The notes: generated from the letters alone by a model not told the origin. DNA of 64,000 nucleotides from Actinomycetota bacterium (GCA_018268675.1 JAFDWB010000095.1:1-64000); one strand, 5' to 3'; shown: positions 32,197-41,444, numbered from the stretch's first letter. Translations and numbers: made by a program.

Positions 32197-32264
32197 GCAC
32201 GGCGATGTCGCATTCGCGACCACGGCTCCGACACACTCCCGAAGGCGCCCACCGGCGCGACACC

Positions 32265-32300
32265 CCCGACGCTTGTCACCCATAGGGAACAAGCGTCGGG
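32265..32300. repeat. Palindromic repeat family B, copy 1
   Basis: 12-bp perfect arms CCCGACGCTTGT (32265-32276) and complement (32289-32300), with CCCATAGGG inside the loop. It is found just before the ribosome site (AGGAGG) of the YCII gene. A related copy at 33941-33969 has the same ACGCTTG-CCC-GGG-CAAGCGT plan. Confidence 0.75.
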
Positions 32301-32319
32301 AGAACGAGGAGGTAATGCG

Positions 32320-32712
32320 ATGAAGTTCATGCTGCTGCAGCACTACGGGCGGGTAGTGGGGGACGTGCCGCCGATGACCGAGTGGGACCCGGAGGACGTT
32401 CAGGCCCACATCGACTTCCAGCTCGACCTGAACGAGGAGCTCCGCGAGCGCGGCGAGCTGGTCGAGGCCCAGGGGCTGACCGGGCCGGAGCTGGCCAAGA
32501 TCGTGCTGGCGACCGACGGCGCGCCGCTGGTCACCGACGGGCCCTTCCCGGAGTCGAAGGAGCTGCTCGCCGGCTGGCGGATGGTCGACGTCGAGACCGA
32601 GGAGCGGGCGATCGAGATCGCGGCGCGCTCCTCCGAGGGGCCAGGCCCGAACGGCGTGCCGCTCCGCCAGGAGATCGAGGTGCGCCAGGTGATGGGGCCG
32701 ATCGAGCGCTGA
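32320..32712 (+). CDS. YCII/DGPF-domain protein, partner of the ECF42 sigma factor
   Basis: 130 aa, a dimeric alpha-beta barrel protein with the DGPF motif (VTDGPFPESKELLAGWRMVDVETEERAIEIAARSSEGPG). Genes of this type are the conserved neighbours of ECF42 sigma factors; their biochemical role is unknown. AGGAGG lies 7 nt before the ATG. The sigma gene follows 2 bp after the stop, so the two form one operon. Confidence 0.9.
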   Translation: MKFMLLQHYGRVVGDVPPMTEWDPEDVQAHIDFQLDLNEELRERGELVEAQGLTGPELAKIVLATDGAPLVTDGPFPESKELLAGWRMVDVETEERAIEIAARSSEGPGPNGVPLRQEIEVRQVMGPIER

Positions 32713-32714
32713 GC

Positions 32715-33950
32715 GTGGCCGCCGGCCCGCGCCGTCGCGGCGAGCTCGAGGACCTGCTGCGCGAGGCCGCGCCGCGGGTCCTCGCCGCCGTGGTGCGGCG
32801 CTTCGGCGACTTCGCCGATTCCGAGGACGCGGTCCAGGAGGCGATGATCGACGCGGCTCGCCAGTGGCCCGCGCAGGGGACGCCGGAGAACCCGACGGGG
32901 TGGCTGATCGCGGTGGCTTCGCGGCGGATGACCGACCGGATCCGCGCCGATTCCGCACGGCGGGCGCGCGAGGAGCGGCTCGCGGTCGAACCCGATCGCG
33001 GCCCGGCGACCGCCGCCGACGACACGCTGGCGCTGATCTTCATGTGTTGCCGGCCGGAGCTGACCCAGGCCTCCTCCGTCGCCCTCACGCTGCGCGCGGT
33101 CGGCGGCCTCTCGACCGCCCAGATCGCCGCCGCCTTCCTCGTCCCGGAGAAGACGATGGGCCGGCGGATCGCCCGCGCCAAGCAGGCGGTCGCCGCCGCC
33201 GCGGAGCCTTTCGGCCTGCCCGCGCCCGCCGAACGGGCGGCGCGGCTGCGCCCCGCGCTGGCCGTCCTGTACCTGATCTTCAACGAGGGCTACGCGGCGA
33301 GCGAGGGCCCCGACCTGGCCCGCGCGGAGCTCGCCGCGGAGGCGATCAGGCTGACCCGGATCGCGCGCCTGGCGCTGCCCGCGGAGCCCGAGGTGGGTGG
33401 CCTCCTGGCGCTGATGCTGCTGACCGACGCGCGCCGCGCCGCCCGCACCGACCGGCGCGGCGAACTGATCCCGCTCGACCGTCAGGACCGCTCGCTCTGG
33501 GACGCCGCGGCGATCGCCGAGGGCGGCCGGGTGCTCAGCGAGGCGATCGCCGCGGGCGCCGTCGGCCCCTACCAGCTGCAGGCGGCGATCGCGCTCGCCC
33601 ACGACCGGGCGCGGCGGGCCGAGGACACCGACTGGGCCGAGATCCTCGCCCTCTACGGGCTGCTCGAAGGGGTCGCGCCGGGGCCGATGGTGGCGCTGAA
33701 CCGCGCCGTCGCGACGGCGATGGTCGACGGGCCGCAGGCGGGGCTCGACCTGCTCGCCGAGGTCGCGCCGCGGCTCGAAGGCCACCACCGCGTGCACGCC
33801 GTCCGCGCCCACCTGCTCGAGCTGGCGGGGGACGGCGCGGGCGCCCACGCCGAGTACAGCCGCGCCGCGGAGCTGACCGCGAGCCTCCCCGAGCAGCGCT
33901 ACCTGACCAAACGGGCGGCGCGCCTCGCGGCCACCCGCCCACGCTTGTAG
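32715..33950 (+). CDS. ECF42-group RNA polymerase sigma factor with helical C-terminal extension
   Basis: 411 aa. Region 2 (FGDFADSEDAVQEAMIDAARQWP) and region 4 (LSTAQIAAAFLVPEKTMGRRIARAKQAV) are followed by about 200 aa of TPR-like helices (LYLIFNEGYAASEG, PYQLQAAIALAHDRA, NRAVATAMVDGPQAGL). This extension and the YCII neighbour define ECF42; no anti-sigma factor is expected, and regulation is thought to run through the extension. GTG start at 32715. The last codons and stop lie inside repeat family B copy 2. Confidence 0.92.
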   Translation: MAAGPRRRGELEDLLREAAPRVLAAVVRRFGDFADSEDAVQEAMIDAARQWPAQGTPENPTGWLIAVASRRMTDRIRADSARRAREERLAVEPDRGPATAADDTLALIFMCCRPELTQASSVALTLRAVGGLSTAQIAAAFLVPEKTMGRRIARAKQAVAAAAEPFGLPAPAERAARLRPALAVLYLIFNEGYAASEGPDLARAELAAEAIRLTRIARLALPAEPEVGGLLALMLLTDARRAARTDRRGELIPLDRQDRSLWDAAAIAEGGRVLSEAIAAGAVGPYQLQAAIALAHDRARRAEDTDWAEILALYGLLEGVAPGPMVALNRAVATAMVDGPQAGLDLLAEVAPRLEGHHRVHAVRAHLLELAGDGAGAHAEYSRAAELTASLPEQRYLTKRAARLAATRPRL

Positions 33951-33969
33951 CCCTCTGGGCGGCAAGCGT
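33941..33969. repeat. Palindromic repeat family B, copy 2, over the sigma stop codon
   Basis: ACGCTTG (33941-33947) and CAAGCGT (33963-33969) enclose CCC-TCT-GGG, matching copy 1 in sequence and plan. The first arm encodes the last two residues and the stop codon of the sigma factor. Confidence 0.7.
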
Positions 33970-34019
33970 CGAGAGGTCGGGCTTGACGGGGCCCGGCGGG
34001 GCGTTCAGCCTTCGCGGTC

Positions 34020-35039
34020 TTGCTCTACTTCAGCGACCCCTCGAGCCTCGCGCACGACCCCGGCGAGCTGATGCCGGGACATCCGGAGTCGCCGGCGCGG
34101 CTGGTCGCGATCGAACGGCGGCTGGCGGCGGCGGACTGGCTCGGCTGGGAGCGGCGGCCGGCGCCGGCCGCGAGCGTCGCCGAGCTGGAGCTCGTCCACA
34201 CGCCGCGGCACGTGGCGGCGATCCGCGAGCTGAGCGAGGCGGGCGGCGGCGCCATCGACTCCGAGACCTACGACGGTCCCGACTCCTGGCGGGCGGCGGC
34301 CCACGCGGCCGGAGGCGCGGCGGCGATGGCGCGGGCGCTGCTCGCGGGGGAGGCGCGGGCGGGCTTCAGCGCCGCGCGCCCGCCCGGCCACCACGCCGAA
34401 CCGGAGCGGGCGATGGGCTTCTGCCTCCTCGACTCGATCGCGGTCGCGGCGGCGTTGGCCGTGGCCGAGCTCGGCGCCGCGCGGGTGCTGATCCTCGACT
34501 GGGACGTCCACCATGGCAACGGCACCGAAGCGATCTTCCGCGAGCGCGACGATGTCCTGCCGATCTCGATCCACCAGGAGGGAATCTGGCCGGGGACGGG
34601 CTCGGCGGCGGACGTCGGCGCGGACGGCGCCGAAGGCTCCACGATCAACCTCCCGGTCCCGGAAGGCTCGGGACGCGACGTCTTCCTGTCGCTGATCGAC
34701 CGCGTCGTCGCGCCGGTCGCCGGCGAATTCGCGCCGGACCTGATCCTGATCTCGGCGGGCTTCGACGCCCACGCCGACGACCCCCTGGCCGGGCTCGCGC
34801 TGCGGTCGACGGACTTCGGTGAGATGGCGGTCGCGGTGCGCGCGCTAGGGGCGCACCTCGGTGCCCCGGTCGGCGCCGTGCTCGAGGGCGGGTACGCGCC
34901 GAGCGCGCTCGCCGACTCGGTGGCGGCGACGCTGCGGGCGCTCGGCGGCGAGGGCGAGCCCGGCACGGCGCCGGAGACCGCGGTCGCAACCGCCGCCGCG
35001 GAGCGCGTCGCGCGCTTCTGGCCGGCGGTCGAATCGTGA
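34020..35039 (+). CDS. Histone deacetylase-family protein (AcuC/APAH-like)
   Basis: 339 aa zinc-dependent deacetylase fold. Catalytic and metal motifs are present: ARPPGHHAEP (His pair), ILDWDVHHGNGT (Asp and His ligands), LISAGFDAHADDPL (Asp ligand) and LEGGY. Bacterial members deacetylate polyamines, acetoin-pathway proteins or other acetyl-lysine proteins; the substrate here is unknown. TTG start gives MLYFSDPSSLAHDPG. A GNAT acetyltransferase gene follows 19 bp downstream, a possible functional pair. Confidence 0.88.
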   Translation: MLYFSDPSSLAHDPGELMPGHPESPARLVAIERRLAAADWLGWERRPAPAASVAELELVHTPRHVAAIRELSEAGGGAIDSETYDGPDSWRAAAHAAGGAAAMARALLAGEARAGFSAARPPGHHAEPERAMGFCLLDSIAVAAALAVAELGAARVLILDWDVHHGNGTEAIFRERDDVLPISIHQEGIWPGTGSAADVGADGAEGSTINLPVPEGSGRDVFLSLIDRVVAPVAGEFAPDLILISAGFDAHADDPLAGLALRSTDFGEMAVAVRALGAHLGAPVGAVLEGGYAPSALADSVAATLRALGGEGEPGTAPETAVATAAAERVARFWPAVES

Positions 35040-35058
35040 CCGCCGCGGGGCCGAGGCG

Positions 35059-35523
35059 ATGACCGCCGCCGCGATCCGCCGCGCCCTGCCCGCCGACGCG
35101 GGCGCAATCGCCGTCCTCCTCCACGACTTCAACCGCGAGTTCGACGCGCCGACGCCGCCGGTGCCCGCTCTCGCCGCGCGCTGCGAGGAGCTGCTCCGCG
35201 CCAAGGCGATGACGGTCCTGCTGGCGGGGGAGCCACCCCTCGGCGTCGCGGTGCTCCGCCTGCGCCCGTCGCCCTGGACCGAGGACGAAGAAGCCCACCT
35301 GCAGGAGCTCTACGTCGTGCCGGCGCAACGGGGGCGAGGGATCGGCCGGGCGCTGGTCGAAGCGACCATCGAGGCGGCGCGCCAGGCCGGCGCGACCAGG
35401 CTCGATCTCGGCACCGGCGAATCCGACACCGGTGCCCGCGCCCTGTACGAGAAGCTCGGCTTCACCAACCGCGAAGGCGGGCGCGACGATCCCCGGATGC
35501 TGTTCTACGAGCGGGACATCTGA
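35059..35523 (+). CDS. GNAT family N-acetyltransferase
   Basis: 154 aa with motif A LQELYVVPAQRGRGIGRALVEATIEAARQ and motif B GARALYEKLGF. It follows the deacetylase gene closely on the same strand. The substrate is unknown. Confidence 0.88.
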   Translation: MTAAAIRRALPADAGAIAVLLHDFNREFDAPTPPVPALAARCEELLRAKAMTVLLAGEPPLGVAVLRLRPSPWTEDEEAHLQELYVVPAQRGRGIGRALVEATIEAARQAGATRLDLGTGESDTGARALYEKLGFTNREGGRDDPRMLFYERDI

Positions 35524-35538
35524 GCAGCCCCGGCGGGG

Positions 35539-37458
35539 TCAGAGGTCGATCGCGGAGCCGATCGTCACCGTGCGGTCGGCGGGGAGGTGGAAGTAGTCGG
35601 CGGGGCTCGCGGCGTTGCGGGCGAGGGCGATGTAGAGGCGTTTGCGCCAGCGCGCCATGCCGGGCGTGTCGGCGGGGCGGATCGTGACGTGGGAGAGGAT
35701 GTAGACGGCGCCCTCCTCGTTGGCGTCGCCCTCGAGGCCGCGGGCGCAGGCAAGGGCGAAGAGGCGAGGCACCTTGATCGCTTCCTGGAAGCCGACCTTG
35801 ACGGTGAGGTGGGAGATGCCGTCGTCCTCGTAGCCGAGGTCGTCGACCACCAGGTGGTCCTCGTCGGAGACGTAGGGGGTGCGGGTCGTCTCGATCGAGA
35901 TGATCACGATCGACTCGTGCAGGGCGTGGGTGTGTTCGAGGCTCGCGCGCAGCGCCAGCGGCGTCGTTTCGCGCCGCGCGTTCAGATAGACGGCCGTGCC
36001 CGGGACCCGCGGCGGCTGCGGGTCGGCGGCGTGGAGATCGTCGACGAAGCCCTGCAGCGACCCCTCCGCCTCGATCCGCGACTCGCGGATTTCCCGGCTG
36101 CCGCGCCGCCAGGTGCTGAGGATCGCGAAGAGCACCACGCCGACCGACAGCGGGAACCAGCCGCCGTGCGCGGTCTTCGTGAGGTTGGCGCCGAGGAAGG
36201 CAAGGTCGACGGTGAAGAAGACCGCGGCGAAGATCGCCACCTGCCAGCGGGGCTTTCGCCAGAGCGCCCGGGCGATGACGAGGAAAAGCAAGGTGTCGGC
36301 GGTGATCGTGCCGGTGACCGCGATCCCGTAGGCGGACCCGAGCTTGGTCGAGGAGCCGAAGCCGACCACCAGCGCGACCACCGCGATCAGCAGGAACCAG
36401 TTCACCGCGGGCAGGTAGACCTGGCCGATCTCCGAGGCGGAAGTGTGGCGAATCTGCAACCGCGGCAGGAAGCCGAGCTGGATCGCCTGCTTAGTCACCG
36501 AGAAGGCGCCCGAGATCACGGCCTGCGAGGCGATCACCGTCGCCACCGTCGCCAGCACCACCATCGGCACCCGGCCCCAGTGGGGGATGAGGAGGAAGAA
36601 CGGGTTGGAGATCGCGCTCGGGTCGCCGACGATCAGCGACCCCTGGCCCATGTAGTTGAGCGTCAGCGCCGGGAAGACGACGAAGAACCAGGCGCGGGAG
36701 ATCGGCGGGCGGCCGAAGTGGCCCATGTCGGCGTAGAGCGCCTCGGCGCCGGTGATCGTCAGCACGACCGCGCCGAGCGAGATGAAGGCGACGCCGAAGT
36801 GGCGACCGAAGAACTCGATCCCGTAGCTCGGCAGCAGCGCCTTGACGATCTCCGGGTGGGCGACGACGCGGGCGAGGCCGGCCACCGCGATCACCGCGAA
36901 CCAGAACAGCATCACCGGCCCGAACACGCGGCCGATCCGCTGGGTGCCGAAGCGCTGCACGGCGAAGAGGGCGACGAGCACCGCGATCGTCACCGGGATC
37001 ACCATCGCGTGCACGCTCGGCACCGCGACCTTCACCCCTTCGACCGCGGAGAGGACCGAGATCGCCGGGGTGATCATCCCGTCGCCGTAGAACAGCGCCA
37101 CCCCGAACATGCCGATCGCGATCAGCCCGAACTTGACCTTGGTGCTGTCGAGCCGGGTGCCTTCGATCTTCGCGATCAGCGCCAGGATGCCGCCCTCGCC
37201 GTCGTTGTCGGCGCGCATGATGAAGAGGACGAACTCGACCGAGACGATCAGCGTGATCGACCAGAAGACGAGCGAGATCACCCCGAAGACATCCGCTTCG
37301 GTCGGCTTCACGGCGCCGTGGTCGGCGGAGAAGAGCGTCTGCAGCGAGTAGAGCGGGCTGGTGCCGATGTCACCGAAGACGACGCCGAGCGCGCCGAGCG
37401 CGAGCGCCGCCATCCCGAGCCGGCGGCGCGCGTCGCGGGCAAGGGAGGGGGTCGCCAT
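35539..37458 (-). CDS. kup: KUP-family potassium uptake permease
   Basis: 639 aa. The start GALGVVFGDIGTSPLYSLQTLF and the segments GEGGILALIA, FYGDGMITPAISVLSAVEG, TGAEALYADMGHFG and YGIAVTGTITADTLLF are diagnostic of Kup/HAK proton-coupled K+ transporters with 12 helices; a cytosolic C-terminal domain of about 190 aa follows. ATG at 37458, with TAGGTT 8 nt upstream. It faces the GNAT gene across 15 bp. Confidence 0.95.
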   Translation of the reverse strand: MATPSLARDARRRLGMAALALGALGVVFGDIGTSPLYSLQTLFSADHGAVKPTEADVFGVISLVFWSITLIVSVEFVLFIMRADNDGEGGILALIAKIEGTRLDSTKVKFGLIAIGMFGVALFYGDGMITPAISVLSAVEGVKVAVPSVHAMVIPVTIAVLVALFAVQRFGTQRIGRVFGPVMLFWFAVIAVAGLARVVAHPEIVKALLPSYGIEFFGRHFGVAFISLGAVVLTITGAEALYADMGHFGRPPISRAWFFVVFPALTLNYMGQGSLIVGDPSAISNPFFLLIPHWGRVPMVVLATVATVIASQAVISGAFSVTKQAIQLGFLPRLQIRHTSASEIGQVYLPAVNWFLLIAVVALVVGFGSSTKLGSAYGIAVTGTITADTLLFLVIARALWRKPRWQVAIFAAVFFTVDLAFLGANLTKTAHGGWFPLSVGVVLFAILSTWRRGSREIRESRIEAEGSLQGFVDDLHAADPQPPRVPGTAVYLNARRETTPLALRASLEHTHALHESIVIISIETTRTPYVSDEDHLVVDDLGYEDDGISHLTVKVGFQEAIKVPRLFALACARGLEGDANEEGAVYILSHVTIRPADTPGMARWRKRLYIALARNAASPADYFHLPADRTVTIGSAIDL

Positions 37459-37492
37459 CGGTCGGAAACCTAGAGGCTCCGGATGATGGGCC

Positions 37493-38392
37493 TCACAGAT
37501 GGCGGAACGTGTCGGTGAGGACCGCGCGGACGTGGTCGGGCCGGTGGAAAACCTGCGCGTGGGAGAAGCGCAGCGTGCGCAGGCCGGTGCGGGCGTGGGC
37601 CTGGTCGCGCCCGAGGTCCACCGACTGCTCGGCGGCGGTCCGGTGGTGGCGGAGGCTGTCGGTCTCGACGACGAGGCCGCGGTCGGGCCAGAAGAAGTCG
37701 ACCCGGTGCGGGCCGAGGCGCCGCTGACTGTCGGGCGCGGGAAGGCCGGCGTTGCGGACGATCGCGAGGAAGCGCCGCTCGAGCGCGTTGGCCGCACGGC
37801 TGAAGGTCTGCGCGTCGAGGACCGCCTTCAGCCGGCCGGTGCCGGGGCGGCTGAGCTCCTTGTCGAGCGCCGGGCGGAGTCGGTGGGTCCGGATCAGGTC
37901 GCGCCGGTCGGCCTCGTTGACGGCGTCTTCGACCTCCTCGGTCGGCAGCTCGGCGGCGAGGTCGATGAGGACGGTGATCGGGTCGGCGACGGGAATGCCA
38001 TTGACGAACCGAGTCACGCCGAAGTCAGCCCGGCGGTGGTGGCGGATGCCGACCAGGCGGTGGAGAGAGCTGCTCGGCATCGAGACGTCGATCCAGCCCG
38101 CGGCCTTCGGGGCGATGTGCCAGAGCTCCGCGCCGCTCCGGTGGCTCAGCCGTGCTCCCGGACCGCAGGCCAGCGTCGCCGCCATCAACTGCCCGAGCCG
38201 TCCGACTTCGGGGCGACCCACCGCATAGACCCCCGGCCACAGCCGGTGGAGGCGCCCAACCTCGAGCCGAGCCCGGATCGTCGTCGCCGGCATCCCGAGC
38301 CCGAGCAACTGCCCCCGCGTCACCACCCCATGCTGCCGCCGCGTCATCTCCCAGGCCCCCCGGGCCCACGGCTGAAGCATTTTGGTTGTCAT
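37493..38392 (-). CDS. AbiEi-like antitoxin domain plus DUF559-type endonuclease-like protein
   Basis: 299 aa. N-terminal winged-helix AbiEi domain (RQHGVVTRGQLLGLGMPATTIRARLEVGRLHRLWPGVYAVG), a middle AbiEi-4-like region, and a C-terminal restriction-endonuclease-like DUF559 fold (RRLGPHRVDFFWPDRGLVVETDSLRHH, with the D..ExD catalytic pattern). Such proteins occur in many copies in Actinobacteria; function is unproven (defence or mobile). No AbiEii toxin gene is adjacent. Its start region is duplicated at 14753-14781. Confidence 0.8.
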   Translation of the reverse strand: MTTKMLQPWARGAWEMTRRQHGVVTRGQLLGLGMPATTIRARLEVGRLHRLWPGVYAVGRPEVGRLGQLMAATLACGPGARLSHRSGAELWHIAPKAAGWIDVSMPSSSLHRLVGIRHHRRADFGVTRFVNGIPVADPITVLIDLAAELPTEEVEDAVNEADRRDLIRTHRLRPALDKELSRPGTGRLKAVLDAQTFSRAANALERRFLAIVRNAGLPAPDSQRRLGPHRVDFFWPDRGLVVETDSLRHHRTAAEQSVDLGRDQAHARTGLRTLRFSHAQVFHRPDHVRAVLTDTFRHL

Positions 38393-38458
38393 GGCACCAC
38401 CAGGCTTCAGCGAGGTATCTCTTGCCCCGGGGGGAGGCTGGGAGAGTGCGCTGCGTGC

Positions 38459-38464
38459 GAGACT
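38459..38464 (+). promoter_or_regulatory. -10-like hexamer GAGACT before the GroES-like gene
   Basis: GAGACT ends 6 nt before the GTG at 38471; it is a weak match to TANNNT. Confidence 0.35.
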
Positions 38465-38470
38465 TGGGGG

Positions 38471-38821
38471 GTGACCTCGGCCCGCATTCCAGACCCGATC
38501 GAGTCGGTCCGCCACCAGCTGCGGCCGCTCTTCGACCAGATCGTGATCAAGGAGCTCGACCAGGACCGGGTGCGGCGCTCGGGTCTGGTGGTGCCGCCGG
38601 GGACGCACGAGCCGCCGCCGGAACAGGGGATCGTGCTCGCGGTCGGGCCGGGGCTCGACTGGTGGGCCGGGGCCGGGGTCGAGATGCCGGTCGAGGTCGG
38701 CGACCACGTCGTCTTCCCGGCCAGCGCCGGGGTCTGGGTCGAGGTCGACGAGGAGCGCCTGCTGGTCTGCCGCGTCACCCAGATGCTCGGGGTGCTCGAG
38801 TCGGCGTCGCTGGGCGACTAG
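38471..38821 (+). CDS. GroES-like co-chaperonin, stand-alone
   Basis: 116 aa. Core Cpn10 sequence LRPLFDQIVIKELDQDRVRRSGLVVPPGTHEPPPEQGIVLAVGPG, then VEVGDHVVFPASAGVWVEVDEERLLVCR, fits the GroES barrel including the mobile loop (SGLVVPPG). A Trp/Gly insertion and 15 extra N-terminal residues set it apart from housekeeping GroES. No groEL is adjacent, so this is probably a divergent paralogue. Confidence 0.8.
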   Translation: MTSARIPDPIESVRHQLRPLFDQIVIKELDQDRVRRSGLVVPPGTHEPPPEQGIVLAVGPGLDWWAGAGVEMPVEVGDHVVFPASAGVWVEVDEERLLVCRVTQMLGVLESASLGD

Positions 38822-39901
38822 CTAAAAGCGCGCCGCACGGCGCGGGTCGCCGCGCTTGATCCGCAGCATGCGGTCGTCGGCGGAGCGCATCAGGGTCTCG
38901 AAGTCCTGACCGTCGTCGGGGAAGACCGCCCAGCCGACCGACGTGGTCGGGATCGGGATCTCGCCGTCGGGATCGCCCGTGGCGACCGCCGTGCGCACGG
39001 CGTCGGCCAGCAGCGCCGCCCCCTCGCTGTGGGCGCCGGGGGCGATGATCGCGAACTCGTCGCCGCCGATCCGCGCCAGCGTGTCGGTCGAGCGGAGGAC
39101 CGCGTGGGCGCGCTCGGTCGCCGCCCGGAGGACCGCGTCGCCGACCTGGTGGCCATGCCGGTCGTTGATGCCCTTGAAATCGTCGAGGTCGAGGATCAGC
39201 AGCGCCAGCGGGCTGGTGTCGAGGTCGCGGCGGCCGAACGGGACCGTCCGCCGCTCCAGCTCCGCCTTCATCTTCGCGTCGAAATAGCGACGGTTGCCGA
39301 TCCCGGTGAGCGGGTCGCGGTTGGCGAACTCGCGCTGGCGCGCCTCGGCGGCCACCAGCCGCTTCTTCAGCCCGACCATCACCCAGGTGGCGGCGAGGAA
39401 GGCGACCACGAGAGCGATGTAGCGGGGCAGGAAGGCGTTGTGGATCGCATCCGGGTCGTAGATCAGCGGCGTGCCGGCGATGACGATCAGCTCGACCGTC
39501 AGCGGCCACGCCCAGCGCTCGGGGAAGAAGAAGGCGGCGTAAAGGAGCGGGCAGATCAGCAGCGGCTCGAGGTAGGAGAGCGAGCCGCCGGTCATGTAGA
39601 TCGCCAGGCCGACGATCGGGACCGTCAGCACCATGCCGATCGCCAGCGCCTCGATCGAGGCGCGTTCCCAGGGGATCCAGCCGATCACGCTGGCGAAGCC
39701 GTAGAGGAAGACCAGGGCGCCGAGCGCGAGGACCAGCGGCGTCGGCGAGTGGTGGGAGCCGGGGGCGAAGGCGTCGATCGTGCCGACGACCGCGGCGAAC
39801 ATCCAGAGGACGCCTGAGATCTGGCCCATCCGGGCCCGCTCGTCGACTGCTTCGGCGAACGCGGCTCGCGCCTGGCGGATCTGCTCGGGGATCGTCTGCA
39901 C
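38822..39901 (-). CDS. Membrane-bound diguanylate cyclase
   Basis: 359 aa. Six predicted helices (residues ~25-185), then a GGDEF domain with RDPLTGIGNRRYF and the active-site IGGDEF at about 278-282. An inhibitory RxxD site (RSTD) lies five residues before GGDEF, so c-di-GMP feedback inhibition is expected. The GTG at 39901 was chosen over the 25-aa longer frame because AAGGA lies 6 nt before it. It follows the MFS gene on the same strand. Confidence 0.9.
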   Translation of the reverse strand: MQTIPEQIRQARAAFAEAVDERARMGQISGVLWMFAAVVGTIDAFAPGSHHSPTPLVLALGALVFLYGFASVIGWIPWERASIEALAIGMVLTVPIVGLAIYMTGGSLSYLEPLLICPLLYAAFFFPERWAWPLTVELIVIAGTPLIYDPDAIHNAFLPRYIALVVAFLAATWVMVGLKKRLVAAEARQREFANRDPLTGIGNRRYFDAKMKAELERRTVPFGRRDLDTSPLALLILDLDDFKGINDRHGHQVGDAVLRAATERAHAVLRSTDTLARIGGDEFAIIAPGAHSEGAALLADAVRTAVATGDPDGEIPIPTTSVGWAVFPDDGQDFETLMRSADDRMLRIKRGDPRRAARF

Positions 39902-39935
39902 TCTCGATCCTTTTCGGCCGAAACGGCTGCCGGGA

Positions 39936-41444
39936 TTAGCCCTCGGCCGTCGCAGGCTCACCCTCGGCCGATCCGCCGCCGGCCTCGACCGGGGTCGGCG
40001 TCGGCTTCAGCACGAAGATCGCGATCAGGATCGAGACGGCGGCCAGGCCCGCCCCCACCAGGTAGGCGAGGTGGTACCCGGAGACGAGCGCCGAGGCGGT
40101 CGAGTGGCCCGCCGCCTCGAGGTGCGCCGTGCGCTCGGTGGAGAGCGTCGCCAGCACCGCCAGGCCGATCGCGCCGCCGACCTGCATGCTGGTGTTGAGG
40201 AGGCCCGAGGCGAGCCCCGCGTCCTGGGGCGTCGCGCCCGACATCGCCAGGGTCATGATCCCCGGGAAGGAGGTGCCGATCCCGACCGCGATCAGCAGGA
40301 ACGGCGGCAGCAGGTCGGTCAGATAGTTGCCGTCGACCGGCGTGCGGGCGAAGAGCAGCAGCGCGAGCGTCACCATGCTGAAGCCGGGGATGAGGATGTT
40401 GCGCGGGCCGAAGCGCATCAGCAGCTTTTCCGAGAAGCCGAGCGAGAGGCCGCCCATCACCACCGTGGTCGGCAGGAAGGCGAGGCCGACCTCGAGGGCG
40501 CTGTAGCCGAGCACCTTCTGCAGATAGAGCGCGCCGAGGAAGAACATCCCGAACATCCCGGCGACCAGCAGCGCCTGCACCGCGTTGGCGCCGACGACGT
40601 TGCGCGAGCGGAAGAGGCGCAGCGGCATCAGCGGGTTGGCGATCCGCCCCTGGCGGCGGACGAAGGCGACCAGCAGCGCCGCGGCGAGCGCCAGGCCGCC
40701 GATCGTCCGCGGGTCGACCCAGCCCCATTCGGTGATCTGCAGGATCGTGAAGACGGCGAGCATCAGCGCCACCGTGACCAGGGCCGCGCCGGGGAAGTCG
40801 GCGCCCGCCTCGAGGCCGAGCCCGTCCGGGTTGTCGACCAGGCGCAGCGCCAGCCAGCCGACCAGCACCCCGATCGGCAGGTTGATCACGAAGATGAAGT
40901 GCCAGGAGATCGCCTGGGTGAGGACGCCGCCGAGCAGCAGGCCGATCGAGCCGCCCGCCGAGGCGACGAAGCCGTAGACGCCGATCGCTTTCGCCTGCTC
41001 GTTCGGCAGCGGGAACATCCGCACGATCATCGCCAGGATCACCGCCGAGGAGAGGGCCCCGCCGATCCCCTGGACGAAGCGGGCGCCGATCAGCACGCCC
41101 TGGTCGGGCGAGGCGGCGCAGAGGGCCGAGGCGATCGTGAAGACGGCGAGCCCGACGACGAAGACGCGGCGCTGCCCGAGCAGGTCGCCGAGCCGCCCCG
41201 CGAGCAGCAGCAGCCCGCCGAAGGGGATCAGGTAGGCGTTGACGACCCAGGCCAGGTTCGACTGCGAGAAGTGCAGGTCTTCCTGGATCGAGGGCAGGGC
41301 GACGTTCACGATCGTGGCGTCGAGGACGATCATCAGCATCCCCGCGCAGAGGACGTAGAGGGCGAGCCAGCGGTTGCGGTCCGCGGTGTTGCCGGTGGAG
41401 GTTGAGGTCATGTGGGTAGGACTGGACGACGCGGGGGAACTCAT
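39936..41444 (-). CDS. MFS multidrug exporter, DHA2 (EmrB/QacA) type
   Basis: 502 aa, 14 helices. Motif A GRLGDLLGQRRVF, motif C GSIGLLLGGVLTQ and the N-terminal D-motif MIVLDATIVNVALPSI identify a proton-coupled drug exporter of the DHA2 family. It overlaps the upstream cupin gene by 4 bp. The downstream diguanylate cyclase starts 34 bp beyond its stop, over a TTTCGGCCGAAA palindrome (39912-39923). Confidence 0.92.
   Translation of the reverse strand: MSSPASSSPTHMTSTSTGNTADRNRWLALYVLCAGMLMIVLDATIVNVALPSIQEDLHFSQSNLAWVVNAYLIPFGGLLLLAGRLGDLLGQRRVFVVGLAVFTIASALCAASPDQGVLIGARFVQGIGGALSSAVILAMIVRMFPLPNEQAKAIGVYGFVASAGGSIGLLLGGVLTQAISWHFIFVINLPIGVLVGWLALRLVDNPDGLGLEAGADFPGAALVTVALMLAVFTILQITEWGWVDPRTIGGLALAAALLVAFVRRQGRIANPLMPLRLFRSRNVVGANAVQALLVAGMFGMFFLGALYLQKVLGYSALEVGLAFLPTTVVMGGLSLGFSEKLLMRFGPRNILIPGFSMVTLALLLFARTPVDGNYLTDLLPPFLLIAVGIGTSFPGIMTLAMSGATPQDAGLASGLLNTSMQVGGAIGLAVLATLSTERTAHLEAAGHSTASALVSGYHLAYLVGAGLAAVSILIAIFVLKPTPTPVEAGGGSAEGEPATAEG

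Noticed and set aside
37493-38392. Complete AbiE toxin-antitoxin system
   Set aside because: Only the AbiEi-like/DUF559 protein is present; no AbiEii nucleotidyltransferase gene is adjacent.
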